A model generated the notes under the pieces. It ran no database searches, was not told the origin of the DNA, and worked only from the letters and a program-made list of their open reading frames with translations. Below are positions 23,670 to 31,913 of a DNA stretch of 49,516 nt, one piece after another; position 1 is the first letter of the stretch, and each line of letters starts with the position of its first letter. This DNA comes from DAOMOP01 sp035444405 (GTDB lineage: Bacteria; Pseudomonadota; Gammaproteobacteria; Burkholderiales; Rhodocyclaceae): the NCBI GenBank assembly GCA_035444405.1, contig DAOMOP010000009.1:1-49516 (forward strand). The letters run 5' to 3'. The position numbers were made by a program, and so were the translations under genes.

Positions 23670-25811
23670 ATGGGCATTATCGACACCCGCCTGCGCGCGG
23701 GCACGGTGGCGGCTGCGCTGCTGATCGGACTGCTGGGCGCGGGCACCGCGTCGGCGCTGCCGAACGCCAAGGCGGCGAACCAGCCGCCCCCGCACGTGCA
23801 AGACACCATCAGCCGCATCGCGTACGACGGCATCAACGACGACCTGCTCACCGCCGGGCTCGGACGGTCCGGTCTTGCCGGGGCCGTGCCGGCGGTATCC
23901 GCCCCGCCGACCCCCGCCGAGCTGCGCCGCCTCGCGATCTACAGCAACTACCGGGCGCTCGTCGACATGACTCCGGGCGGCGGCTACGGCAGCCTGTACG
24001 GCCCGAACGTGACCGCCGACGGCGTCGTCACCGCCGACGAGGGCCTGATTGCCGGCGTCGAGTATCTCGCCTACGGCACGCGCGGCAAGGGGCGCGAGAA
24101 TGTCACGCTGATGGTGCAGATTCCGGATCACTTCGACCCTGCGCGTCCGTGCATCGTCACCGCGCCCTCCTCCGGCTCGCGCGGCGTCTATGGCGCGATC
24201 GCGACGGCCGGCGAATGGGGCCTGAAGCGCGGCTGCGCGGTGGCGTATACGGACAAGGGCACCGGCACCGGCGCCCACAACCTGCAGGACGACACGGTCG
24301 GCCTGATCACCGGCGAACGCATGGACGCGGAGGCGGCCGGCAAGGATTCGCACTTCACCGCGCGGCTGTCCGAACCCCGGCGCGCGGCCTTCAACGCCGA
24401 GACACCAAACCGCTTCGCGTTCAAGCACGCGCACTCCGGCCTCAATCCGGAGGAAGACTGGGGCACCTTCGTGCTGTGGTCGGTCGAGTTCGCGTTCTAC
24501 GCGCTGAACGAGGAATTCGGCGAGCCGGTCGGCAACAGCGGCAAGCGCCGGCGCACGCTGAATCCCGACAACACGCTGGTGATCGCCTCCAGCGTGTCGA
24601 ACGGCGGCGGCGCCTCGCTGCGGGCGGCGGAACAGGATCGCCATGGCCTGATCGATGCCGTGGTGGTGTCCGAACCCAACGTCAACCCGCGCTTCGATGC
24701 GGGCTTCGCGATCGTCCAGGGTGACGGCGAGCCGCTCTTCGAGCACAGCCGCAGCCTGCTCGACTACACCACGCTGCTCAACGTCTTCCAGGGCTGCGCG
24801 AGCCTCGCCAATCCGATGGCGCCGCTCAATCTCGCACCGAGCGCGGACCGCTGCGCATCGCTGTTCGACAAGGGGCTGCTGCAGTCGGCCGACCTGGCCC
24901 AGCAGGCGGCCGAGGCCCAGGCCATCATCAATGCATTCGGGATACTGCCGGAGCAGAACCTCGTGCAGCCATCGCACTGGTTCGCCAACGTGCCGCAGTC
25001 GATCTCCGTGACCTATGCGAACAGCTATTCGCGCGCGCATGTGATCGACAATCTGTGCGCCTACAGCTTCGGCGCCACCGCCGCGGGGACCAACATGCCC
25101 GTGCCGCTGCCGCCTGCCGCCGAAGCGGTGCTGTTCGGCGTCAGCAACGGCATCCCGCCGACCGGCGGCGTCAATCTGATCAACAACGCTTCGGTCGGTG
25201 GACCGCTGCTGGATCGCGCGTCGATCTCGCCGTCGACCGGGCGCACGGACCAGAACCTCGACGGTGCGCTGTGCCTGCGTGCGCTCGCCACCGGGGCCGA
25301 TCCGGTAACGGGCGTGCCGCTCGACGATGACGCAGTCGCAGCCCACAACCGGGCGCGGCAGAGCATCGAGCGGCTGCGCGCCGGCGCGGATCTGGGCGGT
25401 CGGCCGGTGCTGATCGTGACCGGACGAAGCGACGCGATCCTGCCGCCCAACCACAGCTCGCGCGCCTACTACGGGCTGAACCAGCGCGTCGAAGGCGATG
25501 CCGGCGCGCTGCGCTACATCGAGATCACCAACGCCCAGCACCTCGATGCCTTCAACCCCTTCCCCGGCTTCGACAACCGCTTCATCCCGCTGCACCACTA
25601 TTTCTTCCAGGCCCTGGATTTGATGTGGGCGCACCTGACGGCGGCCGAGCCGCTGCCGCCCAGCCAGGTCGTGCGCACGACGCCGCGTGGCGGCGCGCCC
25701 GGCGCCGCCCCGGCCATCGATCCGCTGATCAATCTGCCGCCGATAGAGATGGTGCCGGCCGACGATGCGCTGATCGTCTTCACGGGCGACACGCTGTTCA
25801 TCCCCGAGTAG
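23670..25811 (+). CDS. D-(-)-3-hydroxybutyrate oligomer hydrolase
   Basis: A 713-aa hydrolase that cuts soluble 3-hydroxybutyrate oligomers released from polyhydroxybutyrate to monomers. The N-terminus has a signal-like segment (TVAAALLIGLLGAGTASALP). The catalytic serine lies in the lipase-box-like S-V-S-N-G (Ser310); other conserved blocks are LMVQIPDHFDPARPCIVTAPSSGSRGVYGAIATAGEWGLKRGCAVAYTDKGTG and the C-terminal GRPVLIVTGRSDAILPPNHSSRAYYG (Asp), then NAQHLDAFN (His). Length and order match the family well. GAGGAGTAAGCCC precedes the ATG. It suggests that the organism stores or consumes PHB. A perfect hairpin follows the stop codon. Confidence 0.95.
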   Translation: MGIIDTRLRAGTVAAALLIGLLGAGTASALPNAKAANQPPPHVQDTISRIAYDGINDDLLTAGLGRSGLAGAVPAVSAPPTPAELRRLAIYSNYRALVDMTPGGGYGSLYGPNVTADGVVTADEGLIAGVEYLAYGTRGKGRENVTLMVQIPDHFDPARPCIVTAPSSGSRGVYGAIATAGEWGLKRGCAVAYTDKGTGTGAHNLQDDTVGLITGERMDAEAAGKDSHFTARLSEPRRAAFNAETPNRFAFKHAHSGLNPEEDWGTFVLWSVEFAFYALNEEFGEPVGNSGKRRRTLNPDNTLVIASSVSNGGGASLRAAEQDRHGLIDAVVVSEPNVNPRFDAGFAIVQGDGEPLFEHSRSLLDYTTLLNVFQGCASLANPMAPLNLAPSADRCASLFDKGLLQSADLAQQAAEAQAIINAFGILPEQNLVQPSHWFANVPQSISVTYANSYSRAHVIDNLCAYSFGATAAGTNMPVPLPPAAEAVLFGVSNGIPPTGGVNLINNASVGGPLLDRASISPSTGRTDQNLDGALCLRALATGADPVTGVPLDDDAVAAHNRARQSIERLRAGADLGGRPVLIVTGRSDAILPPNHSSRAYYGLNQRVEGDAGALRYIEITNAQHLDAFNPFPGFDNRFIPLHHYFFQALDLMWAHLTAAEPLPPSQVVRTTPRGGAPGAAPAIDPLINLPPIEMVPADDALIVFTGDTLFIPE

Positions 25812-25834
25812 GCGGGCGCGAGGGGTGCTCGTCG

Positions 25835-25868
25835 GCCGCCTGCGCCCGTGACGTCGGGCGCAGGCGGC
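25835..25868 (+). terminator. Strong hairpin after the 3HB-oligomer hydrolase gene
   Basis: GCCGCCTGCGCCC (25835-25847) and GGGCGCAGGCGGC (25856-25868) form a perfect 13-bp stem with an 8-base loop, 23 bases after the stop. No T-run follows. Confidence 0.65.
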
Positions 25869-25934
25869 GCGCAACGCTTCGGACCGCAGCACGGCAGGCC
25901 CGCAACGGACGGCACAACGATGGAGGGACCGCGC

Positions 25935-26141
25935 ATGAACGAAGAGACCCTGAACCTCAGCATCCGCAAGTATCTGAAGAAAGTCGGCGTGAACTCGCAG
26001 CGCGAGATCGAGCAGGCCATCGCACGGGCTATCGCCGACGGCACGATCGCCGGCAGCGAAACCCTGATCGCGCACATGCGCCTCGAAATCCCGGATCTGA
26101 ACCTGGACGTCAAGTTCGAAGGCCCGATCGAGCTCGAGTAG
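25935..26141 (+). CDS. DUF6494-family small protein
   Basis: A 68-aa acidic protein beginning MNEETLNLSIRKYLKKVGVNSQREIEQAIARA, followed by IADGTIAGSETLIAHMRLEIP and an acidic end. This is the DUF6494 pattern, widespread in betaproteobacteria; its function is unknown. The start at 25935 is chosen because GGAGGGACCGCGC precedes it and the longer upstream frame is not conserved in character. The predicted structure is two helices and a strand pair. It stands alone between a terminator and the TIR gene. Confidence 0.8.
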   Translation: MNEETLNLSIRKYLKKVGVNSQREIEQAIARAIADGTIAGSETLIAHMRLEIPDLNLDVKFEGPIELE

Positions 26142-26326
26142 CCCTGCCCGGCATCCGCCGCGCCGACGCAGGTGCGCTCCGCACCCGCCGTCGGCCGGCC
26201 GCGGTCCGTGCGCCGACCGGCTGCCGTCTGCCCGCAGACCCGCCTCGCCCGAAACCCGCAATCTCCGTGAACCTGTGCGCCGCGCAGCGCGACTCAGATA
26301 CGGGAGATGACGGAGGACGACGAACG

Positions 26327-27283
26327 ATGGCGGGCATCTTCATCTCGTACCGGCGCGACGACAGCCGCGGCTGGGCCGGCCGGCTTGCGGCCGACCTGAA
26401 AGGCGGCATGCGCCGGGCGAAGATCTTCATGGACATCGACGACATTCCGCCGGGTGCCGATTGGGACGACTACATCGGCCAGAGCGTGCGCCGCTGCGAC
26501 GTGCTGCTGGCGCTGATCGGCCCGCATTGGCTCGACGCCGTCGATGCGCAGGGGCGCCGTCGCATCGACGATCCCGACGACGTCGTGCGCCGTGAGATCG
26601 TCGTCGCGCTGCAGCACGAGCTGCTTGTCATTCCGGTGCTGGTCGGCGACGCGCGGCTGCCGGCCGCCGAAGCGCTGCCCGCACCGCTACGCCCGCTGCT
26701 GCGCCGCCAGGCCTATGCACTGGCGGACACGCGCTGGCGCGCCGACTGCTGCGAGCTCGTGCGCGCGCTGCGGCTCGCCGTCGGCCACCGCCGGCGCTGG
26801 CACTGGCCCACGCCATTTTCGGCGCTCACCCGGGCGGTGATCGACGCCGGCACAGCCATCGTGGCACGGCTGCGCGTCACAGCGCTGGCCGGCGCAGCGC
26901 TTGCCGGGCTGATCGGGCTCGGCGTGGCCGTTCATGAGGCGTTCGACGCTACCACGACGCATTCGGTATCGAGATCACCCGCGACGAGCGTGCGATCGCT
27001 TCCCGATTCGCCGACCTATCCGGTGCGCCCGGCCGCCCCGCTGACCTATCCGGCCTCGCCTCCATCGGCGAGCGACATCGCGGCCGCGCGGCGCCAGCGG
27101 CTGATCGAACAGAGCCGCATCGTGTACGAACGGCGCCAACCGATCTCCGACCCGCAGCGCACCGCCGACGCGCCGTTGCGCGACGACGCACGCGCCCGCG
27201 CCGAAGACGAAGCGCGCCTGGCCGAGATCGTGCAACGATACAACCGGACCGCAAGGGAGATCATCGACAGCATGGGGCGCTGA
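26327..27283 (+). CDS. Membrane-anchored TIR-domain protein
   Basis: A 318-aa protein. Residues 1 to about 135 form a bacterial TIR domain: AGIFISYRRDDSRGWAGRLAADL, then IFMDIDDIPPGADWDDYIGQSV, CDVLLALIGPHWLDAVD, REIVVALQHELLVIPVLV. One transmembrane helix lies near 183-205 (VTALAGAALAGLIGLGVAV). The C-terminal 110 residues are Pro/Ser-rich and then charged coiled coil (RQRLIEQSRIVYERR, RARAEDEARLAEIVQRYN). Some bacterial TIR proteins cleave NAD+ in phage defence or act as effectors; here the Glu usually placed before the CDVLL strand appears replaced (IGQSV), so enzymatic activity is doubtful. GGAGGACGACGAACG precedes the ATG. No known defence partner gene is adjacent. Confidence 0.88.
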   Translation: MAGIFISYRRDDSRGWAGRLAADLKGGMRRAKIFMDIDDIPPGADWDDYIGQSVRRCDVLLALIGPHWLDAVDAQGRRRIDDPDDVVRREIVVALQHELLVIPVLVGDARLPAAEALPAPLRPLLRRQAYALADTRWRADCCELVRALRLAVGHRRRWHWPTPFSALTRAVIDAGTAIVARLRVTALAGAALAGLIGLGVAVHEAFDATTTHSVSRSPATSVRSLPDSPTYPVRPAAPLTYPASPPSASDIAAARRQRLIEQSRIVYERRQPISDPQRTADAPLRDDARARAEDEARLAEIVQRYNRTAREIIDSMGR

Positions 27284-27306
27284 CGAATCAATTGGAGCAA
27301 TTGAAA

Positions 27307-27353
27307 CAATTGGGGACGTACCCCGATTAACAATTGGGGACTTACCCCAATGG
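27307..27353. repeat. REP-like tandem palindrome pair, copy 1
   Basis: Two units of 23-24 bases, CAATTGGGGACGTACCCCG (27307-27325, unit to 27330) and CAATTGGGGACTTACCCC (27331-27348, unit to 27353). Each unit has the near-palindrome GGGGACGTACCCC. A second tandem pair is at 28843-28886. Such palindromes often accompany REP-associated tyrosine transposases, none of which is present here. Confidence 0.65.
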
Positions 27354-27678
27354 CACTTGTGTAGTGTTGCGCGCAAATGGAAGCATAAGAAATCCAGCAT
27401 TGGCGCGGGTTTGAGGCCGATTACAAGTTCGACCAACAACACACCACTACACTGATATGTGGCGCTAACTGCGGCAGCCCATCGCCCCTGCCCTTCGGTG
27501 GCGCACGACGCACGCTCGCGAGCAGCGCGGCGGCACCCAAGGTGTAAGCGCACGTCCCCATGTTCCGCAGCGCACCCCTCCTCCTGTATATTGTGCAGTG
27601 CACCATCACAAGTTCCGGGCAATTTCTCCGTTACTCCCCGGCCGCCTGCACGGTCGCCCACAGTCGAGGAGACGAGTC
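27354..27678. other. Gene-free stretch with LysE remnant upstream of patatin gene
   Basis: About 325 bases with no intact gene. At 27501-27538 the minus strand reads G-A-A-A-L-L-A-S-V-R-R-A, identical to the end of the LysE exporter at 28918, as a 3' scrap. The remainder probably holds the patatin promoter. Confidence 0.45.
27501..27538 (-). pseudogene. 3' scrap of a third LysE-type exporter gene
   Basis: Thirteen codons on the minus strand (GAAALLASVRRA core) match the last codons of the two LysE copies in this window, with clear nucleotide similarity to 28924-28961. The rest of the gene is absent. The match is short, so this is tentative. Confidence 0.4.
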
Positions 27679-28728
27679 ATGTTACGAAAACGATGGTGGT
27701 CCGGGCGATACAGCCGCGGGCCCAACCTGAGTCTTGCCTTGCAGGGCGGCGGCGCGCACGGCGCCTACACCTGGGGCGTGCTCGACCGGCTGCTCGAGGA
27801 GGACTGGCAGCTCGACGGCATCAGCGGCACCAGCGCCGGTGCCATGAATGCGGTGGCCCTGGCACACGGCTGGATGGACGGCGGCGCCGAGGGTGCGCGC
27901 GCTTCGCTGGCAGCATTCTGGCAGGCGGTGGGTGAAAGCGCGCCATTTCACGTGGATCTGCTGCACCACCTCAACCCGACCGCGAACGGTCCGCTGCATG
28001 CGCCGCTCAACATCATGCTGGGCATCAGCCGGCTGTTTTCCCCCTACCAGCTCAATCCCTTCGATCTCAATCCGCTGCGCGACATCGTGCGCGCGCAGTT
28101 CGACTTCGAGCGCCTGCGCCGAGCGTGTCCGCTCAAACTCTTCATCGCCACCACCCACGTGCGGTCCGGCAAGGTGCGGCTGTTCCGTAACGGCGACATC
28201 AGCGAGGCCGGACTGCTCGCATCGGCCTGCCTGCCGACCCTGCACCATGCGATCGAGATCGACGGCGAACCCTACTGGGATGGCGGCTACACCGCCAACC
28301 CGGCCATCTATCCGCTGATGTACGAATGTAGCGCGCCGGACATCCTGCTCGTGCTGCTCAATCCGTTGATGCGCAAGGATACACCGCGCAGCGCCGATGA
28401 CATCGCCGCGCGCAGCATGGAGCTGGGGTTTTCGACGACCTTCCTGCGCGAGATGCGCATGATCGCGCACGCCCGCAGGCACATCGCCGAGACCGATGGC
28501 TGGCTGCCGCGCGGAAACCTCGAGCGCAAGCTGATGCGCCTGCGCTTTCACCTCATCGAGGCCCGCGAGCTCGCCGCCGCCGGCGGCATCAGCAAGCTCA
28601 ATGCCTCCACGAGCTTCCTGACGCAGTTGCGCGATCTCGGTCGGGCTCGAGCGGGCCGCTGGCTGCGCCACCGTCGCCAGCACGTCGGCGAGCGTGCTTC
28701 GGTGGACGTCGAGCGGCTCTTCAGTTGA
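27679..28728 (+). CDS. Patatin-like phospholipase
   Basis: A 349-aa lipid acyl hydrolase. The oxyanion loop is G-G-G-A-H-G (residues 23-28) after LSLALQ, the nucleophile lies in G-T-S-A-G (Ser52), and the catalytic Asp is in D-G-G (Asp201) of EPYWDGGYTANPAIYPL. These are the three marks of bacterial patatins such as RssA-like proteins. No signal peptide is visible, so it is probably cytoplasmic or peripheral. The ATG at 27679 follows GAGGAGACGAGTC; an earlier in-frame ATG (27598) has no such site. The gene is bracketed by REP-like repeats and gene scraps, which suggests it sits in a segment that has been inserted or rearranged. Confidence 0.93.
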   Translation: MLRKRWWSGRYSRGPNLSLALQGGGAHGAYTWGVLDRLLEEDWQLDGISGTSAGAMNAVALAHGWMDGGAEGARASLAAFWQAVGESAPFHVDLLHHLNPTANGPLHAPLNIMLGISRLFSPYQLNPFDLNPLRDIVRAQFDFERLRRACPLKLFIATTHVRSGKVRLFRNGDISEAGLLASACLPTLHHAIEIDGEPYWDGGYTANPAIYPLMYECSAPDILLVLLNPLMRKDTPRSADDIAARSMELGFSTTFLREMRMIAHARRHIAETDGWLPRGNLERKLMRLRFHLIEARELAAAGGISKLNASTSFLTQLRDLGRARAGRWLRHRRQHVGERASVDVERLFS

Positions 28729-28749
28729 ACGTGGCGAAACGGAGGGGAC

Positions 28750-28840
28750 GTACGCCGGCTGCAACGCCGCCAACGCCAACGGCGTGGCGCTGCACGAAAA
28801 ACCGGGTTTCGTGCCCGCGGGCACGATCCGACAGGCCGTG
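28750..28840 (+). pseudogene. GNAT acetyltransferase remnant
   Basis: The short frame reads YAGCNAANANGVALHEKPGF then VPAGTIRQAV, which matches the C-terminal beta-strand region of phosphinothricin-type GNAT acetyltransferases (usual form ALHEKLGF.PAGT.R). There is no N-terminal acetyl-CoA site, and the fragment stops at the REP-like repeat at 28843. It is clearly a scrap of a larger gene. Confidence 0.65.
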
Positions 28841-28842
28841 GC

Positions 28843-28886
28843 GAATTGGGGACGTACCCCGATTCGAATTGGGACGTAGCCCGATG
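28843..28886. repeat. REP-like tandem palindrome pair, copy 2
   Basis: Units at 28843-28865 (GAATTGGGGACGTACCCC) and 28866-28886 (GAATTGGGACGTAGCCC), the same type as 27307-27353. Together they bracket the patatin gene and two gene scraps. Confidence 0.65.
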
Positions 28887-28917
28887 CGCCGCGCGAAAGG
28901 CCTGATCCGCAAACGCG

Positions 28918-29550
28918 CTACAGCGTCGCCCGGCGCACGCTCGCCAGCAGCGCGGCCGCGCCGGCGAACAACGCGGCGAAACTGCGGTTCATCAGCCGCT
29001 GCTGGCGCGGTGTGCGCAGCAGGCGCAGGACGCGTGCGGCCAGTCCGGTGTAGCCGGCCATGACGACGAGATCGACCAGAATCATCGTCGCGCCCATGAT
29101 CAGATACTGCTCGAGCAGCGGCGCGCGCGGATCGATGAACTGCGGCAGCACCGCGAGCATGAAGACCACTGCTTTCGGGTTGCTGGCGTTGACCAGGAAG
29201 CCGCGCACGACCAGCGCGAGCGGCCGCCCGCCAGGCCGCGATGCCGATTCCTCGGCCATGTCCCCGGGCACGGCCTGCCATTGCCGCAGCGCCAGCCAGG
29301 CGAGATAGGCGACCCCGAACCACTTGATCAGGCTGAAGGCGAGCGCCGAGGTCGCGAGGATTGCGCCGACACCGGCGGCGACGATGGCGATCTGCAGCGC
29401 CAGCCCGAGTTGCAGACCGATCGCGTTCCAGTAACCGCGCCAGAAGCCGTATTGCAGCCCGCACGACATCGACGCGATGGCACCCGCACCGGGCGACAGA
29501 CTGATCAGCCAGCAGGCGATGAAGAAGGCGAACCAGGTTTCGAGCGCCAT
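28918..29550 (-). CDS. LysE/RhtB-family amino acid exporter, copy 2
   Basis: A 210-aa inner-membrane exporter, about 85% identical to the protein at 11649-12281, with differences concentrated in the loop after QWQAVP (GDMAEESASRPGG here, AAVAEKAGPNPGR there). The same LysE marks are present: SPGAGAIASMS, SLIKWFGVAYLAWLALRQW and NASNPKAVVFMLAVLPQF. Six hydrophobic helices. The start at MALETWF is shared with the paralogue. Upstream, both copies keep a related stretch before the ATG. The loop difference could alter substrate preference or reflect relaxed constraint. It is a single-gene unit on the minus strand. Confidence 0.9.
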   Translation of the reverse strand: MALETWFAFFIACWLISLSPGAGAIASMSCGLQYGFWRGYWNAIGLQLGLALQIAIVAAGVGAILATSALAFSLIKWFGVAYLAWLALRQWQAVPGDMAEESASRPGGRPLALVVRGFLVNASNPKAVVFMLAVLPQFIDPRAPLLEQYLIMGATMILVDLVVMAGYTGLAARVLRLLRTPRQQRLMNRSFAALFAGAAALLASVRRATL

Positions 29551-29739
29551 GACCCGACTCCGAGAAGAAACCGTCCGAGTGTACGCTTCTCGAACCGCAG
29601 CGTACAGGTCACGCGACGTCCGCGCCGGCGGGTGCCACGCGCGGACCGGCAGCACGTCACGACGCCGCACATGCTTCGAAGCCGTACGTCTGCCGGCACG
29701 GTGCTACAGTGATAGCAAGACCCTCGGGCGGATCGACCG

Positions 29740-30210
29740 ATGACACGATTTCTACTGCTCGCCCTGTCGCACCTGCTCGCGGTCGCCGCCGGCTTCGCGC
29801 TGGGCGTCTACACGTTGCCGATCCTGATCGCCCCGCCCACGCCGACGGCGGCCGAGCTCACCGAGATGAGCGAGGCGGACGCGTACACGGCACAATTCCG
29901 CCGCGATCTCGCCGGCAGTGACCGGCTCCACTGGGGCGAGGGCACCGTGTCGGTCGGTCGCGAGCACATCACCTTCGTCGGCCGCCTCGCGCCGGGACCG
30001 GATTACAAGCTGTACCTGTCACCGCAGTTCGTCGAAACCAAGGCCGACTTCGAGCGCCTGCGGGCACGCATGGTCCGCGTCGGCGACGTCCGGACCTTCG
30101 AGAACTTCATCGTGCGCGTGCCGGACGGCGTCGACCCATCCGACTACAATGCCGTCATCGTCTGGTGTGAAGCGTTCTCGCAGTTCATCACCGCGGCACG
30201 CTATCGCTGA
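29740..30210 (+). CDS. DM13-domain membrane-anchored protein
   Basis: A 156-aa protein with an N-terminal hydrophobic segment (FLLLALSHLLAVAAGFALGVYTLPILIAP) acting as signal anchor, then a DM13 domain in the periplasm: GSDRLHWGEGTVSVGREHITFVGRLAPGPDYKLYLSPQFVETKADFERL, and NFIVRVPDGVDPSDYNAVIVWCEAFSQFITAARY. DM13 proteins are proposed to bind haem or act in electron transfer; a conserved Cys in the VIVWCEAF region is present here. No operon partner. The gene downstream is convergent. Confidence 0.88.
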   Translation: MTRFLLLALSHLLAVAAGFALGVYTLPILIAPPTPTAAELTEMSEADAYTAQFRRDLAGSDRLHWGEGTVSVGREHITFVGRLAPGPDYKLYLSPQFVETKADFERLRARMVRVGDVRTFENFIVRVPDGVDPSDYNAVIVWCEAFSQFITAARYR

Positions 30211-30371
30211 CTCGGCGCACACGCGACCGGCCCGTATCGGCGTGGCGCAGGCGAAGGCGCGGTCGTCCCGCGGCGTTGCGGCACCCCACTCTCGACGTTG
30301 GCGCGCGGAGCGGCCGGGCGCGTCGATACGGCTCCCCGCCTCCGCGCTAACCGCCGGCGCCACGCCGGCGC

Positions 30372-31271
30372 TCATGCCGCCTGCCCGGCCTCTTCCCTGA
30401 TCCACTGGGCAAAACCCACGACGTGCTCCGGCTGCCTGCGCGGGGCGAGGATCAGCCAGTGGCTGCGTCCCTGCACCTCGCGCACGTCGGCACCGACGAC
30501 CGCCAGCCGGCCGTCCGCAATCAGACTCGACACCAGCGCACGGCGCCCGAGCGCGTAGCCCTGCCCGCCGACCGCCGCCTGGATGATCTGGTCGTAGTGA
30601 CTGAAGGTCAGCACCGTGCGCGGACGGAGCTTTTCCAGTCCCATCGCGGCCAGCCATTCGCTCCAGCGCAGCCACGGATAGCGCGCGTCGTCGTAGTCGA
30701 GCAGCACGCTGTCGGGCAGCGTGTCGCGGTCGAGGCCGCGCGCAGCGAGCGCAGGGCTCGCGACCGGCACGATGGATTCACCAAACAGGCGCTCCGCGTG
30801 TGGTGGTGCATCGCGGTCGGCGCAGTAGCGGATCGCCAGGTCGATGTCCTCGCGGGCGAGATCGACGACGCGGTTGGACGCATCGATGCGCACGTCGATG
30901 TCCGGGTGGCGCTCCTGGAAGTGCGTCAGGCGCGGGATCAGCCACAGCGCGGCAATGCCGATCGTCGTCGACACGGTGACCGGACGCACGACCGGCTCGC
31001 GCAGCGTCGCGGCCAGCGCGGCGTATTCGTGCAGCCAGCCCTCGGCGGCGCCCGCGAGCCGCGCACCGTGCTCGGTGAGCGCGAGGGTACGCACGCCGCG
31101 CACGAAAAGCGGCACGCCCAGCGCGTGCTCGAGCGCCTGCACCTGGCGGCTGATGGCCGACTGGGTCAGGCACAGGTCCTCGGCCGCCCGCGTGAAGCTC
31201 AGGTGGCGCGCAGCGGCCACGAAGCCGCGCAGCGGATCCAGTGGAGGCAGGCGAAGCAGCGGATCATGCAT
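30372..31271 (-). CDS. LysR-family transcriptional regulator (GcvA-like)
   Basis: A 299-aa LysR regulator. The N-terminal winged HTH is RGFVAAARHLSFTRAAEDLCLTQSAISRQVQALEHALGVPLFVRG, followed by the linker helix and a periplasmic-binding-like effector domain (VRPVTVSTTIGIAALWLIPRL, DIDVRIDASNRVVDLAREDIDLAIRYC), a form seen in GcvA-like regulators. The start ATGCATGATCC at 31271 is chosen over a longer frame. It diverges from the DUF2917 gene, and the shared 130-base region has an inverted repeat at 31295-31309. A damaged copy of part of this gene (or a close paralogue) lies at 33400-33543. Confidence 0.93.
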   Translation of the reverse strand: MHDPLLRLPPLDPLRGFVAAARHLSFTRAAEDLCLTQSAISRQVQALEHALGVPLFVRGVRTLALTEHGARLAGAAEGWLHEYAALAATLREPVVRPVTVSTTIGIAALWLIPRLTHFQERHPDIDVRIDASNRVVDLAREDIDLAIRYCADRDAPPHAERLFGESIVPVASPALAARGLDRDTLPDSVLLDYDDARYPWLRWSEWLAAMGLEKLRPRTVLTFSHYDQIIQAAVGGQGYALGRRALVSSLIADGRLAVVGADVREVQGRSHWLILAPRRQPEHVVGFAQWIREEAGQAA

Positions 31272-31294
31272 GCATTTTTCGCATCCATTCCATG

Positions 31295-31309
31295 CAAACG
31301 TTGCGTTTG
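31295..31309. promoter_or_regulatory. Inverted repeat in LysR/DUF2917 intergenic region
   Basis: CAAACG, TTG, CGTTTG forms a 6-bp inverted repeat 24 bases upstream of the LysR start codon. It lies between divergent genes, as LysR operators do; the T-N11-A rule is only loosely met. Confidence 0.35.
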
Positions 31310-31400
31310 TTGGCGTAATCGACCATGAGCATACTGCATCCAAGGCGAATCGGCAGCATGCCGGACTCGCCACTCTCGCAACGATCTGGAGGAACACACC

Positions 31401-31760
31401 ATGGATACGCTCACGGTGCCGACGCGGCTTACGCTCGAGCCGCGCGAATCGATGGTCCTGGAGCACCGAAGCGGGGTGCTGGTGACCTGCCACGCGGGCT
31501 GCGTATGGCTCACGCAATACGGCGACAGTCGCGACCTCGTACTCAATGCCGGGCAGTCTCATGAGCTGGTGCCGGCCTCCAGCACGGTGCTGTCGTCATG
31601 GCGCGGCGCGGAGGTTTCGATCGCACACGCGCCGCAGGTGGCCGGGCTGAGGCCGCACACCAGCCTCTTCCAGCGCCTCGCGGCGTTCGCCGCGCCGCGC
31701 GCCGGGCGCCGTGTGAGCGAGGCACTCGACGGACGGGTACGCGTGTTGCGGGTCGGATGA
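31401..31760 (+). CDS. DUF2917-family protein
   Basis: A 119-aa protein whose front half (RLTLEPRESMVLEHRSGVLVTCHAGCVWLTQYGDSRDLVLNAGQSHEL) matches DUF2917, a cupin-like beta fold common in betaproteobacteria and of unknown function. The back half is Arg/Ala-rich and less conserved. GGAGGAACACACC precedes the ATG. It diverges from the LysR regulator, which is a frequent arrangement and suggests it is a target of that regulator (inference). Its end converges with an EAL-HDOD gene fragment. Confidence 0.85.
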   Translation: MDTLTVPTRLTLEPRESMVLEHRSGVLVTCHAGCVWLTQYGDSRDLVLNAGQSHELVPASSTVLSSWRGAEVSIAHAPQVAGLRPHTSLFQRLAAFAAPRAGRRVSEALDGRVRVLRVG

Positions 31761-31772
31761 CCGCAACGATCG

Positions 31773-31913
31773 GGTGGCCTGCGCGTTATCGCCGATCTGC
31801 GACTCGTTGTCGTCGGGCGACGCACGAAACAACAGCTCGTAGGCGACCGGGCGATGATTGCGATCGAGGATGGGTTGGCGTCCGAGAAAGACGTCGGGCA
31901 TTGTGGAAGACAT
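31773..31913 (-). pseudogene. N-terminal remnant of an EAL-HDOD signalling protein
   Basis: From ATG 31913 the frame reads MSSTMPDVFLGRQPILDRNH then RPVAYELLFRASPDDNES and GDNAQAT, the typical front of EAL-HDOD (YuxH-like) proteins. After about 47 codons the similarity ends abruptly and the frame runs into the 3' end of the DUF2917 gene. The rest of the EAL domain and all of the HDOD domain are missing. Confidence 0.75.

Noticed and set aside
23640..26261. 873-codon minus-strand frame over the 3HB-oligomer hydrolase
   Set aside because: A shadow frame with Arg/Val/Gln-rich composition; the plus-strand hydrolase is certain.
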